From the NCBI RefSeq assembly GCF_001761365.1, contig NZ_CP017477.1, positions 2,656,001-2,720,000 of the forward strand: 64,000 bases of DNA, given 5' to 3'. The DNA is from Polaribacter vadi. GTDB taxonomy: Bacteria; Bacteroidota; Bacteroidia; Flavobacteriales; Flavobacteriaceae. The translations under genes were made by a program, and so were the position numbers. Shown here one piece after another: positions 52,943 through 61,767 of this stretch (its first letter is position 1; each line of letters opens with the position of its first letter). The notes below the pieces were generated by a model. It worked only from the letters and a program-made list of their open reading frames with translations, was not told where the DNA came from and ran no database searches.

Positions 52943-53983
52943 TTAAGGTGCTGGATTTGGAATTTCTTTATGTACTTCCTCAATTTCTTTTAAAATTTCT
53001 TCTGATAAATCAATATGAATAGAGTTGATATTTTCCTTTAATTGACTCATTTTAGTAGCTCCAATAATATTTGCAGTTACAAATGGCAACTGATTTATAA
53101 ACGCTAGTGACAATTCAGATATTGTTAAATTATGTTTTTTGGCAATTTCTTGATATTTAATTACAGCTCTTTCTGAACCTTCATTTTGATAACGAGCAAT
53201 AAACCTCGGGTATAAAGTTCCTCTTGCACCTTCAGGTAAATTTCCATTTAAATATTTTCCAGATAAAACACCTTGAGCTAATGGAGAATATGCCAGTAAC
53301 CCAACATTTTCTCTCATAGAAACTTCACTCATTCCTACTTCAAAACCTCTGTGAATCATAGAATACGAATTCTGAATAGTTGCAGGTCTTGGTAAATTGT
53401 ATTGCTCTGAAGCTTGTAAATACTTCATAGTTCCCCAAGGACTTTCGTTCGATAAACCAATGTGTTTTATTTTTCCTTGTTTAATTAACTCTTGCAAACC
53501 TTCTAAAATCTCTAAATAATTTTCAACTTCATCATTAGCAGCTTTTAAAGGAAAATCTCGAACACCAAAACAGTTGACACCTCTATTTGGCCAGTGTAAT
53601 TGATACAAATCTATATAATCTGTTTGCAAACGTTGCAAGCTTTTATCAATAGCATCAAAAATATTGGCTTTGCTTAAGCCACCATTTCTAATGTGAGCAG
53701 TATAATCTCCACCACCAGCAATTTTGCTTGCTAAAACTACTTTTTCCCTATTTCCCGTTTTTTTAAACCAAGTTCCAATAATTCTTTCTGTTCCTCCATA
53801 GGTTTCTGGTGTTGCAGGTACAGGATATAACTCTGCAGCATCAAAAAAATTCACACCATTTTCTAAAGCATAATCCATTTGCTCATGGCCTTCTGCTTCC
53901 GTGTTTTGATTTCCCCAAGTCATGGTTCCTAAACATATTTTAGAAACTTTAGTATCTGTATTTGGTAATGTTGTGTATTTCAT
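52943..53983 (-). CDS. Aldo/keto reductase, Tas-like
   Basis: 346 residues, the same length as E. coli Tas and with its phrasing (CLGTMTWGNQNTEAEGHEQ, AELYPVP). TIM-barrel NADPH reductase with the catalytic tetrad Asp48, Tyr53, Lys87 and His130. Substrate unknown; Tas itself was identified by complementing tyrosine auxotrophy. Monocistronic; an imperfect hairpin lies upstream at 54055-54084. Confidence 0.9.
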   Translation of the reverse strand: MKYTTLPNTDTKVSKICLGTMTWGNQNTEAEGHEQMDYALENGVNFFDAAELYPVPATPETYGGTERIIGTWFKKTGNREKVVLASKIAGGGDYTAHIRNGGLSKANIFDAIDKSLQRLQTDYIDLYQLHWPNRGVNCFGVRDFPLKAANDEVENYLEILEGLQELIKQGKIKHIGLSNESPWGTMKYLQASEQYNLPRPATIQNSYSMIHRGFEVGMSEVSMRENVGLLAYSPLAQGVLSGKYLNGNLPEGARGTLYPRFIARYQNEGSERAVIKYQEIAKKHNLTISELSLAFINQLPFVTANIIGATKMSQLKENINSIHIDLSEEILKEIEEVHKEIPNPAP

Positions 53984-54054
53984 TTTTTTGATGTTGTAGG
54001 TATAATTATAATAATTAGTAGAACGAAATTAATCTTAATTCTAAAATAAAACAA

Positions 54055-54084
54055 AAGCGTACAATTTTTAAAAATTATACGCTT
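54055..54084. terminator. Imperfect hairpin between pgk and the aldo/keto reductase
   Basis: 15-bp arms AAGCGTACAATTTTT/AAAAATTATACGCTT with one mismatch. It lies downstream of pgk and upstream of the aldo/keto reductase, both on the minus strand, so it may end pgk transcripts. Confidence 0.5.
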
Positions 54085-54183
54085 ATCATTATAAATTATA
54101 TAGAACAAATATGCTAATTCACATACATATTTATACCCGAGTTTATATTGAGTTATAGAAATAGAAAGATTAAAAAAGGCTTT

Positions 54184-55371
54184 CTATTTTAAAATCGCTT
54201 CAATTCCAGGTAATGTTTTTCCTTCTAACATTTCTAACATGGCTCCACCTCCAGTAGAAACATAACTTACTTTATCAGCAAAACCAAATTGTTTAACAGC
54301 TGCAACAGAATCTCCACCACCAACTAAAGAAAACGCTCCGTTTTTTGTTGCGTTATCAATAGAATGTCCTAGAGCAATGGTTCCTTTTGCAAAAGACTCC
54401 ATTTCAAAAACACCTAAAGGTCCGTTCCATAAAATAGTTTTTGCTTTATTTACAATTCCATCAAAAATTTCTTGTGATTTTGGTCCAGCATCAACACCTT
54501 CCCAACCATCAGGAATTGCATTAATATCACAAACTATAGTATTTGCATCGTTGCTAAAATCATCAGCAGCAATAACATCTACAGGAATATGAATTTGAAC
54601 ACCTTTTTCTTTGGCTTGTTTTAAGATATCTAAAGCCAAGTCCATTTTATCATCTTCACAAATAGAGTTTCCAATTTTTCCACCTTGTGCTTTTACGAAG
54701 GTAAAACTCATTCCACCACCAATAATTAAATGATCTACTTTGTCTAAAATATTTTCGATTACAGTAATTTTAGAGGATACTTTTGCACCTCCTAAAATTG
54801 CTAAAACTGGTTTTTCAGAATTGTTTAAAACCTTATCAATACTTTCAATTTCTTGAGCTAATAAACTACCAAAACATTTTTTATCATCAAAAAACTGCGC
54901 AATAATTGTAGTTGATGCATGCGCTCTGTGAGCAGTTCCAAAAGCATCATTTACATAAATATCACCAAATTTAGATAGCTTTTCAGCAAAAGCAACATCT
55001 CCTTTTGTTTCTTCTTCGTAAAAACGTAAATTTTCTAATAATAAAATTTCTCCATCTTCTAAATTGGCAACAGCTTCTTCAACTTTATCACCAATACAAT
55101 CTTCTACAAATTTTACGTTACAACCTATAATATCTATAATTTTAGGAACAATATGTTTTAGAGAAAACTCTTCTTGTTTTCCTTTTGGTCTTCCTAAATG
55201 GCTCATTAAAACACAGCTTCCTCCATCTTCTAAAACTTTAATAATGGTAGGTTTTGCAGCTTCAATTCTGGTAGCATCTGTAACTTCAAATTTATCGTTT
55301 AAAGGCACGTTAAAATCTACACGAATAATGGCTTTTTTATTTTTAAAATTAAAATCTTTTAATGTTTTCAT
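54184..55371 (-). CDS. pgk: Phosphoglycerate kinase
   Basis: 395 residues. Converts 1,3-bisphosphoglycerate and ADP to 3-phosphoglycerate and [11 protein letters not shown] near the start, [11 protein letters not shown], the ATP-binding loop NGPLGVFE and the GGGDSVAAV segment are all present. ATG 55371, with a TATTTTTG -7 box at 55389-55396. Confidence 0.98.
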   Translation of the reverse strand: MKTLKDFNFKNKKAIIRVDFNVPLNDKFEVTDATRIEAAKPTIIKVLEDGGSCVLMSHLGRPKGKQEEFSLKHIVPKIIDIIGCNVKFVEDCIGDKVEEAVANLEDGEILLLENLRFYEEETKGDVAFAEKLSKFGDIYVNDAFGTAHRAHASTTIIAQFFDDKKCFGSLLAQEIESIDKVLNNSEKPVLAILGGAKVSSKITVIENILDKVDHLIIGGGMSFTFVKAQGGKIGNSICEDDKMDLALDILKQAKEKGVQIHIPVDVIAADDFSNDANTIVCDINAIPDGWEGVDAGPKSQEIFDGIVNKAKTILWNGPLGVFEMESFAKGTIALGHSIDNATKNGAFSLVGGGDSVAAVKQFGFADKVSYVSTGGGAMLEMLEGKTLPGIEAILK

Positions 55372-55388
55372 GTGGGTTGTATTTTTAA

Positions 55389-55396
55389 CAAAAATA
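55389..55396 (-). promoter_or_regulatory. -7 box (TATTTTTG) of pgk
   Basis: TAnnTTTG match on the minus strand, 17 bp before the ATG. Confidence 0.45.
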
Positions 55397-55505
55397 CTTT
55401 TTTATTTTTCGTTAAAGAAATCGAAAATCGAAAAGTTAAGTTAACGTTTGCGTAAATAAATTTCTATAAAACAAGCTGTTCACAAAAAAATATCAACCAA
55501 AAAAA

Positions 55506-56297
55506 TTATTTCTTTTGCATCATTTTTTTAAAAGGATTTGTGTGTCGGTTTTTAAACCCATGTATGGAGCTACTAATAATTAAAATGGCAGCTGTTGTAA
55601 ATGCAGTGTACGCAATCAATAAATTATCTCCATTATTAGCAACACCAATTGCAATTAAAGCCCAAGCACCAACCATTCCAAATTCTCTCATATTTCTTTT
55701 CCAAGTGATGATTAAGTTGATTGCAGTCGCAATTATAATCATTATCAACGTCCAGATTTCTGAAGAAATTCCAAAACCATTCCACTCAATTTTTACTAAA
55801 TAAGAAGATACGTTTGCAATACTTGCAACTGTAACCCAGCCACTATACATTACAAATGGCCACCAAAGAAATAGAATTACAGGAAAAGGAGCGTCCCAAA
55901 GTTCCATTTTATTTTTCCAAACAATTTTTAATAAAGAAAATAATAATAGAAATATAAAAATGCAGGAAAGACCTGTGTATTCGTAAATCCAACTAAAAAT
56001 CCAGGCGCAATTAAAAATACAAGAAAGTATAAACCAAGGGCCAGTTTCTAGTACAAAATCATCATTCCTAACCTTTACAAACAAGCTTCTTCCTTGGTAA
56101 ATTGCAAAACCTAATAACAGCAAATAAATAAGTCCCCAAATTGAAAAAGCGTAACCTGCAGGTGTAAAAAGAGAGTTTAAATCTTTTGAAATTTCGCCTA
56201 TAGTTGTGTTGTTTAAAAGTCCAGTATTTGAAAGGTAATTTATAAAAACGACCGAAATAAAAGCAATTCCATTTCCTATTTGCAGTATTTTTTTCAT
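55506..56297 (-). CDS. TspO/MBR-like tryptophan-rich membrane protein
   Basis: 263 residues with about seven hydrophobic segments and typical Trp/Pro/Gly positions (FTPAGYAFSIWGLIYLLLL, WPFVMYSGWVTVASIANVSSYLV). Longer than the roughly 160-residue five-helix TspO, so it belongs to the extended TspO-related group. Ligand and function unclear; TspO members bind porphyrins or sterols. Confidence 0.78.
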   Translation of the reverse strand: MKKILQIGNGIAFISVVFINYLSNTGLLNNTTIGEISKDLNSLFTPAGYAFSIWGLIYLLLLGFAIYQGRSLFVKVRNDDFVLETGPWFILSCIFNCAWIFSWIYEYTGLSCIFIFLLLFSLLKIVWKNKMELWDAPFPVILFLWWPFVMYSGWVTVASIANVSSYLVKIEWNGFGISSEIWTLIMIIIATAINLIITWKRNMREFGMVGAWALIAIGVANNGDNLLIAYTAFTTAAILIISSSIHGFKNRHTNPFKKMMQKK

Positions 56298-56363
56298 CTA
56301 TTTATTTTTAATAAATTTTATATAAAAGTAACAAAAATTTAGAAGAACATCTTTCTAAAACTT

Positions 56364-56371
56364 TATATTTG
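56364..56371 (+). promoter_or_regulatory. -7 box (TATATTTG) touching the DNA polymerase III delta prime start
   Basis: TAnnTTTG match ending 3 nt before the ATG at 56375; transcription would start at the initiation codon itself. Confidence 0.45.
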
Positions 56372-56374
56372 TGC

Positions 56375-57517
56375 ATGCTTTTCAACCAAATAATAGGTCA
56401 AGAACATATTAAGAAACACCTACAAACGTCTGCTGAAAATGGCAGAATTCCTCATGCACAATTATTTGTGGGGAAAGAAGGTTCTGGTACTTTGCCAATG
56501 GCAATTGCGTATGCACAGTATTTGTTGTGTAATTTTTCTGATGATGCAGATGCTTGCAATATAAAATGTAACAAATTACAACATCCAGATTTGCATTTTG
56601 CGTTTCCTGTAACTACAAACGATTCTGTAAAAAAGCACGCTGTTAGTGATTTGTTTTTAGAAGATTGGAGAGAATTTATAAGTTATCAATCTTTTGGAAG
56701 TTTGTTTAACTGGTTGCAACATATTGGTGTAGAAAACAAGCAAGGTTTAATTGGGGTTGATGAAGCTGAAGCTGTTGTAAAAAAACTAAAACTTAAAAGT
56801 TACGAAGGTGGTTTTAAAGTGATGATTATTTGGATGGCAGAAAAAATGAATATTGCTGCAGCCAATAAATTATTAAAACTAATTGAAGAGCCACCAGAAA
56901 AAACTGTTTTTTTGTTGATTACAGAAAACGAAGAACAAATTATTGGTACTATAAGATCTAGATGTCAAGCATTGCATTTTCCAAAATTATCTGAAGAAGA
57001 TATTGCAAGTGCTTTGCAGGTAAATCATCAAGTTTCAGAAAATGAAGCAAATAAAATTGCACATCAATCTGAAGGAAATTACAACAAAGCTTTGCATCTT
57101 TTACAAAACGATTCATCAGACCTAGTTTTTGAAGAATGGTTTGTTGCTTGGATAAGAACTGCTTTTAAAGCCAAAGGAAATGCAGCTGTAATTCAACAAT
57201 TAATTTCATGGTCAGAGACGATTGCAAAAACAGGTAGAGAAACCCAAAAACAATTTTTAGAATATTGTTTACAATTTTTTAGACAGGCACTTTTATTAAA
57301 TTATAAGTCTGAGCAGTTGGTTTTTATGGAATCAAAATCTGGTTTTGATTTGTCTAAATTTGCACCTTTTGTACATTCAGGAAATATTTTAGACATCGAA
57401 AAAGAAATTGGTGAAGCCATGTATCATATAGAAAGAAATGGAAATGCAAAAATTATCTTGTTAGATTTATCAATGAAATTGACGAGGTTTTTGCATAAGA
57501 AAGAAGAGAAGGTTTAG
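56375..57517 (+). CDS. holB: DNA polymerase III subunit delta prime
   Basis: 380 residues from ATG 56375 (MLFNQIIGQEHIKKHL); a TTG two codons earlier was rejected. AAA+ clamp-loader subunit: FVGKEGSGTLPMA shows a degenerate P-loop lacking the Lys, as expected for delta prime; the cysteine cluster (CNFSDDADACNIKCNKLQHPDLHF split across positions about 49-70) fits the zinc site; LIEEPPEKTVFLLITEN and the SRC motif (RSRCQALHF) follow. Single gene. Confidence 0.9.
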   Translation: MLFNQIIGQEHIKKHLQTSAENGRIPHAQLFVGKEGSGTLPMAIAYAQYLLCNFSDDADACNIKCNKLQHPDLHFAFPVTTNDSVKKHAVSDLFLEDWREFISYQSFGSLFNWLQHIGVENKQGLIGVDEAEAVVKKLKLKSYEGGFKVMIIWMAEKMNIAAANKLLKLIEEPPEKTVFLLITENEEQIIGTIRSRCQALHFPKLSEEDIASALQVNHQVSENEANKIAHQSEGNYNKALHLLQNDSSDLVFEEWFVAWIRTAFKAKGNAAVIQQLISWSETIAKTGRETQKQFLEYCLQFFRQALLLNYKSEQLVFMESKSGFDLSKFAPFVHSGNILDIEKEIGEAMYHIERNGNAKIILLDLSMKLTRFLHKKEEKV

Positions 57518-57530
57518 TTTTTAAACTGAA

Positions 57531-58115
57531 TTAAAAATTCGTTAATCTAGCCACATATTTTCCAATCACATCAAACTCTAAATTCACAACATCATTTACC
57601 TGTAAAGTTTTAAAAGTGGTGTTTTGCCAAGTATAAGGTATAATAGCAACCGAAAATTCGTCTTTTTTAGAGTTTACAACAGTTAAACTAATTCCATTTA
57701 TAGTAATTGAACCCTTTTCTATAGTAATGTTATTTTTATCGGAATTGTAGCTAAAAGTACAAACAGTACTTCCATTTTCGTCTTTTAGGCTTTTGCAAAT
57801 GCCAGTTTCATCAACATGACCTTGCACAATATGTCCATCCAACCGATCACCCAATTTCATTGCACGTTCAAGATTTACAATATCAGCAGTTTTTAATTTA
57901 CCAATATTGGTTTTATCTAACGTTTCTTTAATGGCAGTAACTGTATATTCATCATTATTGATGTTTACAACTGTTAAACAGACACCATTATGAGCTACAC
58001 TTTGGTCTATTTTAAGTTCATTAGTAATGCTACTTTTAATTGTTAAATGAACATTTTCTTGTTCTTTTACAACATTTGTTACTGTGCCAAGTGTTTCTAT
58101 AATTCCTGTAAACAT
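57531..58115 (-). CDS. ribE: Riboflavin synthase (alpha chain)
   Basis: 194 residues. Converts two 6,7-dimethyl-8-ribityllumazines to riboflavin. Starts with the signature MFTGIIETLGTV and has two homologous lumazine-binding halves (HNGVCLTVV and NGISLTVV). Length slightly short of 200-215, normal for Bacteroidota. Divergent from pdxA. Confidence 0.95.
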   Translation of the reverse strand: MFTGIIETLGTVTNVVKEQENVHLTIKSSITNELKIDQSVAHNGVCLTVVNINNDEYTVTAIKETLDKTNIGKLKTADIVNLERAMKLGDRLDGHIVQGHVDETGICKSLKDENGSTVCTFSYNSDKNNITIEKGSITINGISLTVVNSKKDEFSVAIIPYTWQNTTFKTLQVNDVVNLEFDVIGKYVARLTNF

Positions 58116-58130
58116 ATCGTTAAAATTGGT

Positions 58131-58153
58131 TACTTTTGTACTTTACAAAAATA
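58131..58153. promoter_or_regulatory. Face-to-face -7 boxes for pdxA and ribE
   Basis: TACTTTTG on the plus strand (58131-58138, for pdxA) and TATTTTTG on the minus strand (58146-58153, for ribE) are 7 bp apart and point towards each other, so their transcripts would start within the same few bases and overlap in their leaders. Confidence 0.5.
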
Positions 58154-58173
58154 AGCATATTACAAGGTTTACT

Positions 58174-59214
58174 ATGGATAAAACTGATAAAATAATCGTT
58201 GGAATTTCAATTGGCGATTTAAATGGAATTGGTATTGAAGTAATTTTGAAAACATTTGAAGACAAACGAATGTTAGAATTTTGCACGCCAGTTTTATTTG
58301 GCGCAACAAAAACAATTTCTTATCATAAAAAAGTTTTAGGGATAGAAACTCCTGTACATGGAATTACATCAATTAATCAAGTAACACATTCTAAAATAAA
58401 TATTTTAAATATTTGGAAAGAAGAAGTTGCTATTGAATTAGGCACAGCAACTAAAATATCTGGAGAATATGCAGCAAAATCTTTAGCTTCTGGAGTAGAA
58501 CATCTAAAAAATAATACGATTGATGTTTTAATAACAGCACCAATCAACAAAGAAAATATACAGTCTGAAACTTTTAACTTTCCTGGACATACAGAATATT
58601 TAGAAGCAAATTTAGAAGGGAAGAGTTTAATGATTTTAATGACCAGCGAATTACGCATTGGTTTAATAACAGGTCATATTCCTATTGCTAAAGTTGCAGA
58701 ATCGATTACTCCAGAATTGATTAAAAGCAAAGTAGAAACCATGTATAATTCGTTAAAACAAGATTTTGGAATAAATAAACCCAAAATTGCTGTTTTATCT
58801 TTAAATCCACATTGTGGAGATAAAGGCGTTATTGGTAAAGAAGATGATGATATTATAGTGCCAACAATCGCAGAAATTGCAGCAACAGGTAAATTAGTTT
58901 TTGGCCCTTATGCAGCAGATGGTTTTTTCGGTTCAGAAACCTATAAGCAATTTGATGGAGTTTTAGCAACCTATCATGATCAAGGTTTAGCGCCATTTAA
59001 AGCCTTATCTTTTGGAAAAGGAGTTAACTTTACAGCAGGTTTAAGTCATATAAGAACCTCTCCAGATCATGGAACAGGATATGATATTGCAGGTAAAAAT
59101 TTAGCGAACCCATCTTCGTTTATAGAAGCGTTATTTAGTGCTATAGAAATTTTTAAAAAGCGAAAAGAATATAAAGAATTAACAGGAAACCCTTTATTAG
59201 TAAGGTATAGTTAA
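58174..59214 (+). CDS. pdxA: 4-hydroxythreonine-4-phosphate dehydrogenase
   Basis: 346 residues from ATG 58174 (MDKTDKIIVGISIGDLNGIG); the longer frame runs over ribE and was rejected. NAD-dependent enzyme of pyridoxal phosphate synthesis. Motifs: TAPINKENI, FPGHTEYL, metal-binding YHDQGLAPFK and TSPDHGTGYDIAG. The 35-nt leader region lies over the divergent promoter of ribE. Confidence 0.94.
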   Translation: MDKTDKIIVGISIGDLNGIGIEVILKTFEDKRMLEFCTPVLFGATKTISYHKKVLGIETPVHGITSINQVTHSKINILNIWKEEVAIELGTATKISGEYAAKSLASGVEHLKNNTIDVLITAPINKENIQSETFNFPGHTEYLEANLEGKSLMILMTSELRIGLITGHIPIAKVAESITPELIKSKVETMYNSLKQDFGINKPKIAVLSLNPHCGDKGVIGKEDDDIIVPTIAEIAATGKLVFGPYAADGFFGSETYKQFDGVLATYHDQGLAPFKALSFGKGVNFTAGLSHIRTSPDHGTGYDIAGKNLANPSSFIEALFSAIEIFKKRKEYKELTGNPLLVRYS

Positions 59215-59240
59215 AAATTATTCTTTTTTAATATAAAATA

Positions 59241-59269
59241 TTGCAGAAATACATTTTTTTGTATCTTTG
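59241..59269 (+). promoter_or_regulatory. Promoter of the yceD-rpmF operon (TTG-N18-TATCTTTG)
   Basis: TTG at 59241-59243 and TATCTTTG at 59262-59269 exactly fit the Bacteroidota -33/-7 consensus with an 18-bp spacer, 22 bp before the ATG. Confidence 0.7.
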
Positions 59270-59291
59270 CACGCTCAATTGATGTTTGATT

Positions 59292-59828
59292 ATGAAAGAC
59301 TTGAAAGAATTCAGCATACAGTTTGTAGGATTAAAAGAAGGTAAACACGAGTTTAAGTACTCAATTGATAATAAGTTCTTTGAAGCTTTTAATTTTGATG
59401 AATATGTAAGTTCATCTATAGAAGTTTCTTTAAATTTTGTAAAAAAAAGCACATTGTTTGAGCTGGTTTTTATTGCTGAGGGTTCTGTAGAAGTTCCTTG
59501 TGATGTAACAAATGAGTTATATGATCAAGAAATAGATTCAGAATTACCATTAGTTGTAAAGTTTGGGCCAGAATTTAATGATGATAATGAGGAGATTTTA
59601 ATATTGCCTCATGAAGCTTATGAGTTTAATGTGGCTCAATTTATTTACGAAATGATTGTTTTAGCAGTTCCTAATAAAAGAGTGCATCCAAAAGTATTAG
59701 ATGGCACCATGGAATCTGAAGCATTAAAAAAGTTAAAAGAACTAGAGATAAAAAAAGTAAAAACTGTAGAAATTACAGACCCAAGATGGGATAAATTAAA
59801 GAATTTAATAACAGAAAAAAAGACATAA
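59292..59828 (+). CDS. YceD/DUF177 family protein
   Basis: 178 residues from ATG 59292 ([17 protein letters not shown]). Cys-poor but keeps the acidic DUF177 core ([37 protein letters not shown]) and the Asp/Glu-rich FNDDNEEI segment. It sits before rpmF, the standard position for YceD, which is linked to rRNA/ribosome accumulation. Confidence 0.88.
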   Translation: MKDLKEFSIQFVGLKEGKHEFKYSIDNKFFEAFNFDEYVSSSIEVSLNFVKKSTLFELVFIAEGSVEVPCDVTNELYDQEIDSELPLVVKFGPEFNDDNEEILILPHEAYEFNVAQFIYEMIVLAVPNKRVHPKVLDGTMESEALKKLKELEIKKVKTVEITDPRWDKLKNLITEKKT

Positions 59829-59829
59829 A

Positions 59830-60030
59830 ATGGCACATCCTAAAAGAAAAATATCCAAAACAAGAAGAGATAAAAGGAGAACACATTATAAGGCATCTTA
59901 TCAACAGATTGCTAAAGATCCAACAACGGGTGAGGCTCACTTATATCACAGAGCTCATTGGCATGAAGGAAAACTATATTATAGAGGACAAGTTGTTTTA
60001 GAATCTGCATCTGCATCTGCAGAGGCTTAA
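59830..60030 (+). CDS. rpmF: 50S ribosomal protein L32
   Basis: 66 residues, basic N-terminus [22 protein letters not shown] typical of L32; the four zinc cysteines of some L32 versions are absent (zinc-free form). The ATG at 59830 lies 1 nt after the yceD stop at 59828. Confidence 0.96.
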   Translation: MAHPKRKISKTRRDKRRTHYKASYQQIAKDPTTGEAHLYHRAHWHEGKLYYRGQVVLESASASAEA

Positions 60031-60054
60031 AAAAACGCTTTTCAAAATTCTACG

Positions 60055-60078
60055 AAAACCCTCAATTTTGAGGGTTTT
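60055..60078 (+). terminator. Rho-independent terminator after rpmF
   Basis: 11-bp arms AAAACCCTCAA/TTGAGGGTTTT, loop TT, T-run. Confidence 0.9.
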
Positions 60079-60146
60079 TTTACGTTTTATAGTCAAAAAC
60101 GAATACTTTTGGTGAAATTTACCTTAAAAGGTGAATTATTTTTCAC

Positions 60147-60154
60147 TACTTTTG
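60147..60154 (+). promoter_or_regulatory. -7 box (TACTTTTG) upstream of fabH
   Basis: TAnnTTTG match on the plus strand, about 34 bp before the fabH ATG at 60188. A second TACTTTTG-like site lies near 60105. Confidence 0.45.
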
Positions 60155-60187
60155 AATCTTCTAAACTTTAGAAACTAAACTTTAATT

Positions 60188-61183
60188 ATGACAAAAATCA
60201 CTGCAGCAATTTCAGCAGTAGGAAAATATGTTCCTGATTACATTCTAACAAATAAAGAGTTAGAAACCTATGTAGAAACTAATGATGAATGGATTACTTC
60301 TAGAACAGGTATTAAAGAAAGAAGAATTCTTAAAGGAGAAGGGTTAGGTACTTCTTATATGGCAATAAAAGCAGCAGAAGATTTATTGCAAAAATCAAAA
60401 GGAAATGCAGCAGAAATAGATTTGGTAATTGTTGCAACTGCAACACCAGATTTGCCAGTAGCTTCTACAGCTGCATATGTGGCTTCAAAAATTGGTGCTG
60501 TAAATGCTTTTTCTTACGATTTGCAAGCTGCATGTTCTAGCTTTTTATATGGAATGTCTACAGCTGCTAGTTATATAGAATCTGGTCGATATAAAAAAAT
60601 ATTGTTAATTGGTGCAGATAAAATGTCATCAATTATAGATTATAAAGACAGAGCAACTTGTATTATTTTTGGTGATGGAGCAGGAGCTGCTTTATTTGAA
60701 CCTAATCACGAAGGATTAGGTTTACAAGATGAGTATATGAGAAGTGATGGAATTGGAAGAGATTTTTTACGTATTGAGGCTGGTGGTTCTATAATGCCTC
60801 CAACTTTAGATACTGTAAAAGAGAAGAAACATTTTGTATATCAAGAAGGAAAAACGGTGTTTAAATACGCAGTTTCTAACATGGCAGATGTATCAGAAAA
60901 AATGTTGACTAGAAACAATCTTACAGAAGAAGATATTCAGTGGTTAGTGCCACATCAAGCAAATAAAAGAATTATAGAAGCAACAGCAAAAAGAGTAGGT
61001 GTTGGTTCAGAGAAAGTAATGATGAACATCCATAAATATGGTAATACAACATCTGCAACTTTACCACTTTTATTAGCTGATTATGAAGAACAATTAAAAA
61101 AAGGAGATAATTTAATTTTTGCCGCTTTTGGTGGTGGTTTCACATGGGGAGCTATTTACCTAAAATGGGCTTATAATTCTTAA
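60188..61183 (+). CDS. fabH: 3-oxoacyl-ACP synthase III
   Basis: 331 residues. First condensation of fatty-acid synthesis. Catalytic Cys116 (QAACSSF), His in VPHQANKRI near 257 and Asn in HKYGNTTSAT near 287. Next to accB and accC, which supply malonyl-CoA. Start ATG 60188. Confidence 0.97.
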   Translation: MTKITAAISAVGKYVPDYILTNKELETYVETNDEWITSRTGIKERRILKGEGLGTSYMAIKAAEDLLQKSKGNAAEIDLVIVATATPDLPVASTAAYVASKIGAVNAFSYDLQAACSSFLYGMSTAASYIESGRYKKILLIGADKMSSIIDYKDRATCIIFGDGAGAALFEPNHEGLGLQDEYMRSDGIGRDFLRIEAGGSIMPPTLDTVKEKKHFVYQEGKTVFKYAVSNMADVSEKMLTRNNLTEEDIQWLVPHQANKRIIEATAKRVGVGSEKVMMNIHKYGNTTSATLPLLLADYEEQLKKGDNLIFAAFGGGFTWGAIYLKWAYNS

Positions 61184-61211
61184 CAAACTAATTAACTAAA
61201 TAATAAGAAAA

Positions 61212-61685
61212 ATGGATATTAAAGAAATTCAAAATCTTATAAAATTTGTAGCAAAATCTGGCGCAAGCGAGGTAAAGTTAGAAATGGAAGATATAAAGAT
61301 TACCATTAAAACAGGTTCTGAGAAAACAGAAACTACAATTGTACAAGCTGCACCAATGGCTGCAATGCCTCAAGCTGCTGCTCCAACAGTATCGCACGCA
61401 ACTGAAGCTACTGCACCTGTAAAAGTAGAAAGCGATGATTCAAAATATATTACTGTAAAATCTCCAATTATTGGAACTTTTTACAGAAAACCATCTCCAG
61501 ATAAACCTAGTTTTGTAGAAGTTGGGACAGATATAAATGTAGGTGATACAGTTTGTGTTATTGAAGCAATGAAATTATTTAACGAAATTGAATCTGAAGT
61601 TTCAGGTAAAATTGTTAAAGTTTTAGTAGATGATTCTTCTCCAGTAGAATTTGACCAACCTTTATTTTTGGTTGATCCATCATAA
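61212..61685 (+). CDS. accB: Biotin carboxyl carrier protein of acetyl-CoA carboxylase
   Basis: 157 residues. Ala/Pro/Thr-rich linker (about 46-75), then biotinyl domain with Lys121 in the EAMKLFNEI motif. 28 bp after fabH. Confidence 0.96.
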   Translation: MDIKEIQNLIKFVAKSGASEVKLEMEDIKITIKTGSEKTETTIVQAAPMAAMPQAAAPTVSHATEATAPVKVESDDSKYITVKSPIIGTFYRKPSPDKPSFVEVGTDINVGDTVCVIEAMKLFNEIESEVSGKIVKVLVDDSSPVEFDQPLFLVDPS

Positions 61686-61727
61686 TAAATATAGTTTAGT
61701 TTTTGGAGTTTAGATATTAGATTTTCT

Positions 61728-61762
61728 AACTCATAACTCATAACTCATAACTCAAAACTCAT
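61728..61762 (+). repeat. Five tandem AACTCAT heptamers
   Basis: Units at 61728-61734, 61735-61741, 61742-61748, 61749-61755 (AACTCAA) and 61756-61762, just upstream of the accC ATG. A likely slippage-prone tract. Confidence 0.9.
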
Positions 61763-61767
61763 ATATT

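Noticed and set aside
58084-58173. Longer pdxA start
   Set aside because: The extension is antisense to ribE and lacks the PdxA N-terminal pattern.
61481-61741. Minus-strand frame across accB and the heptamer repeat
   Set aside because: Antisense shadow; accB on the other strand is secure.
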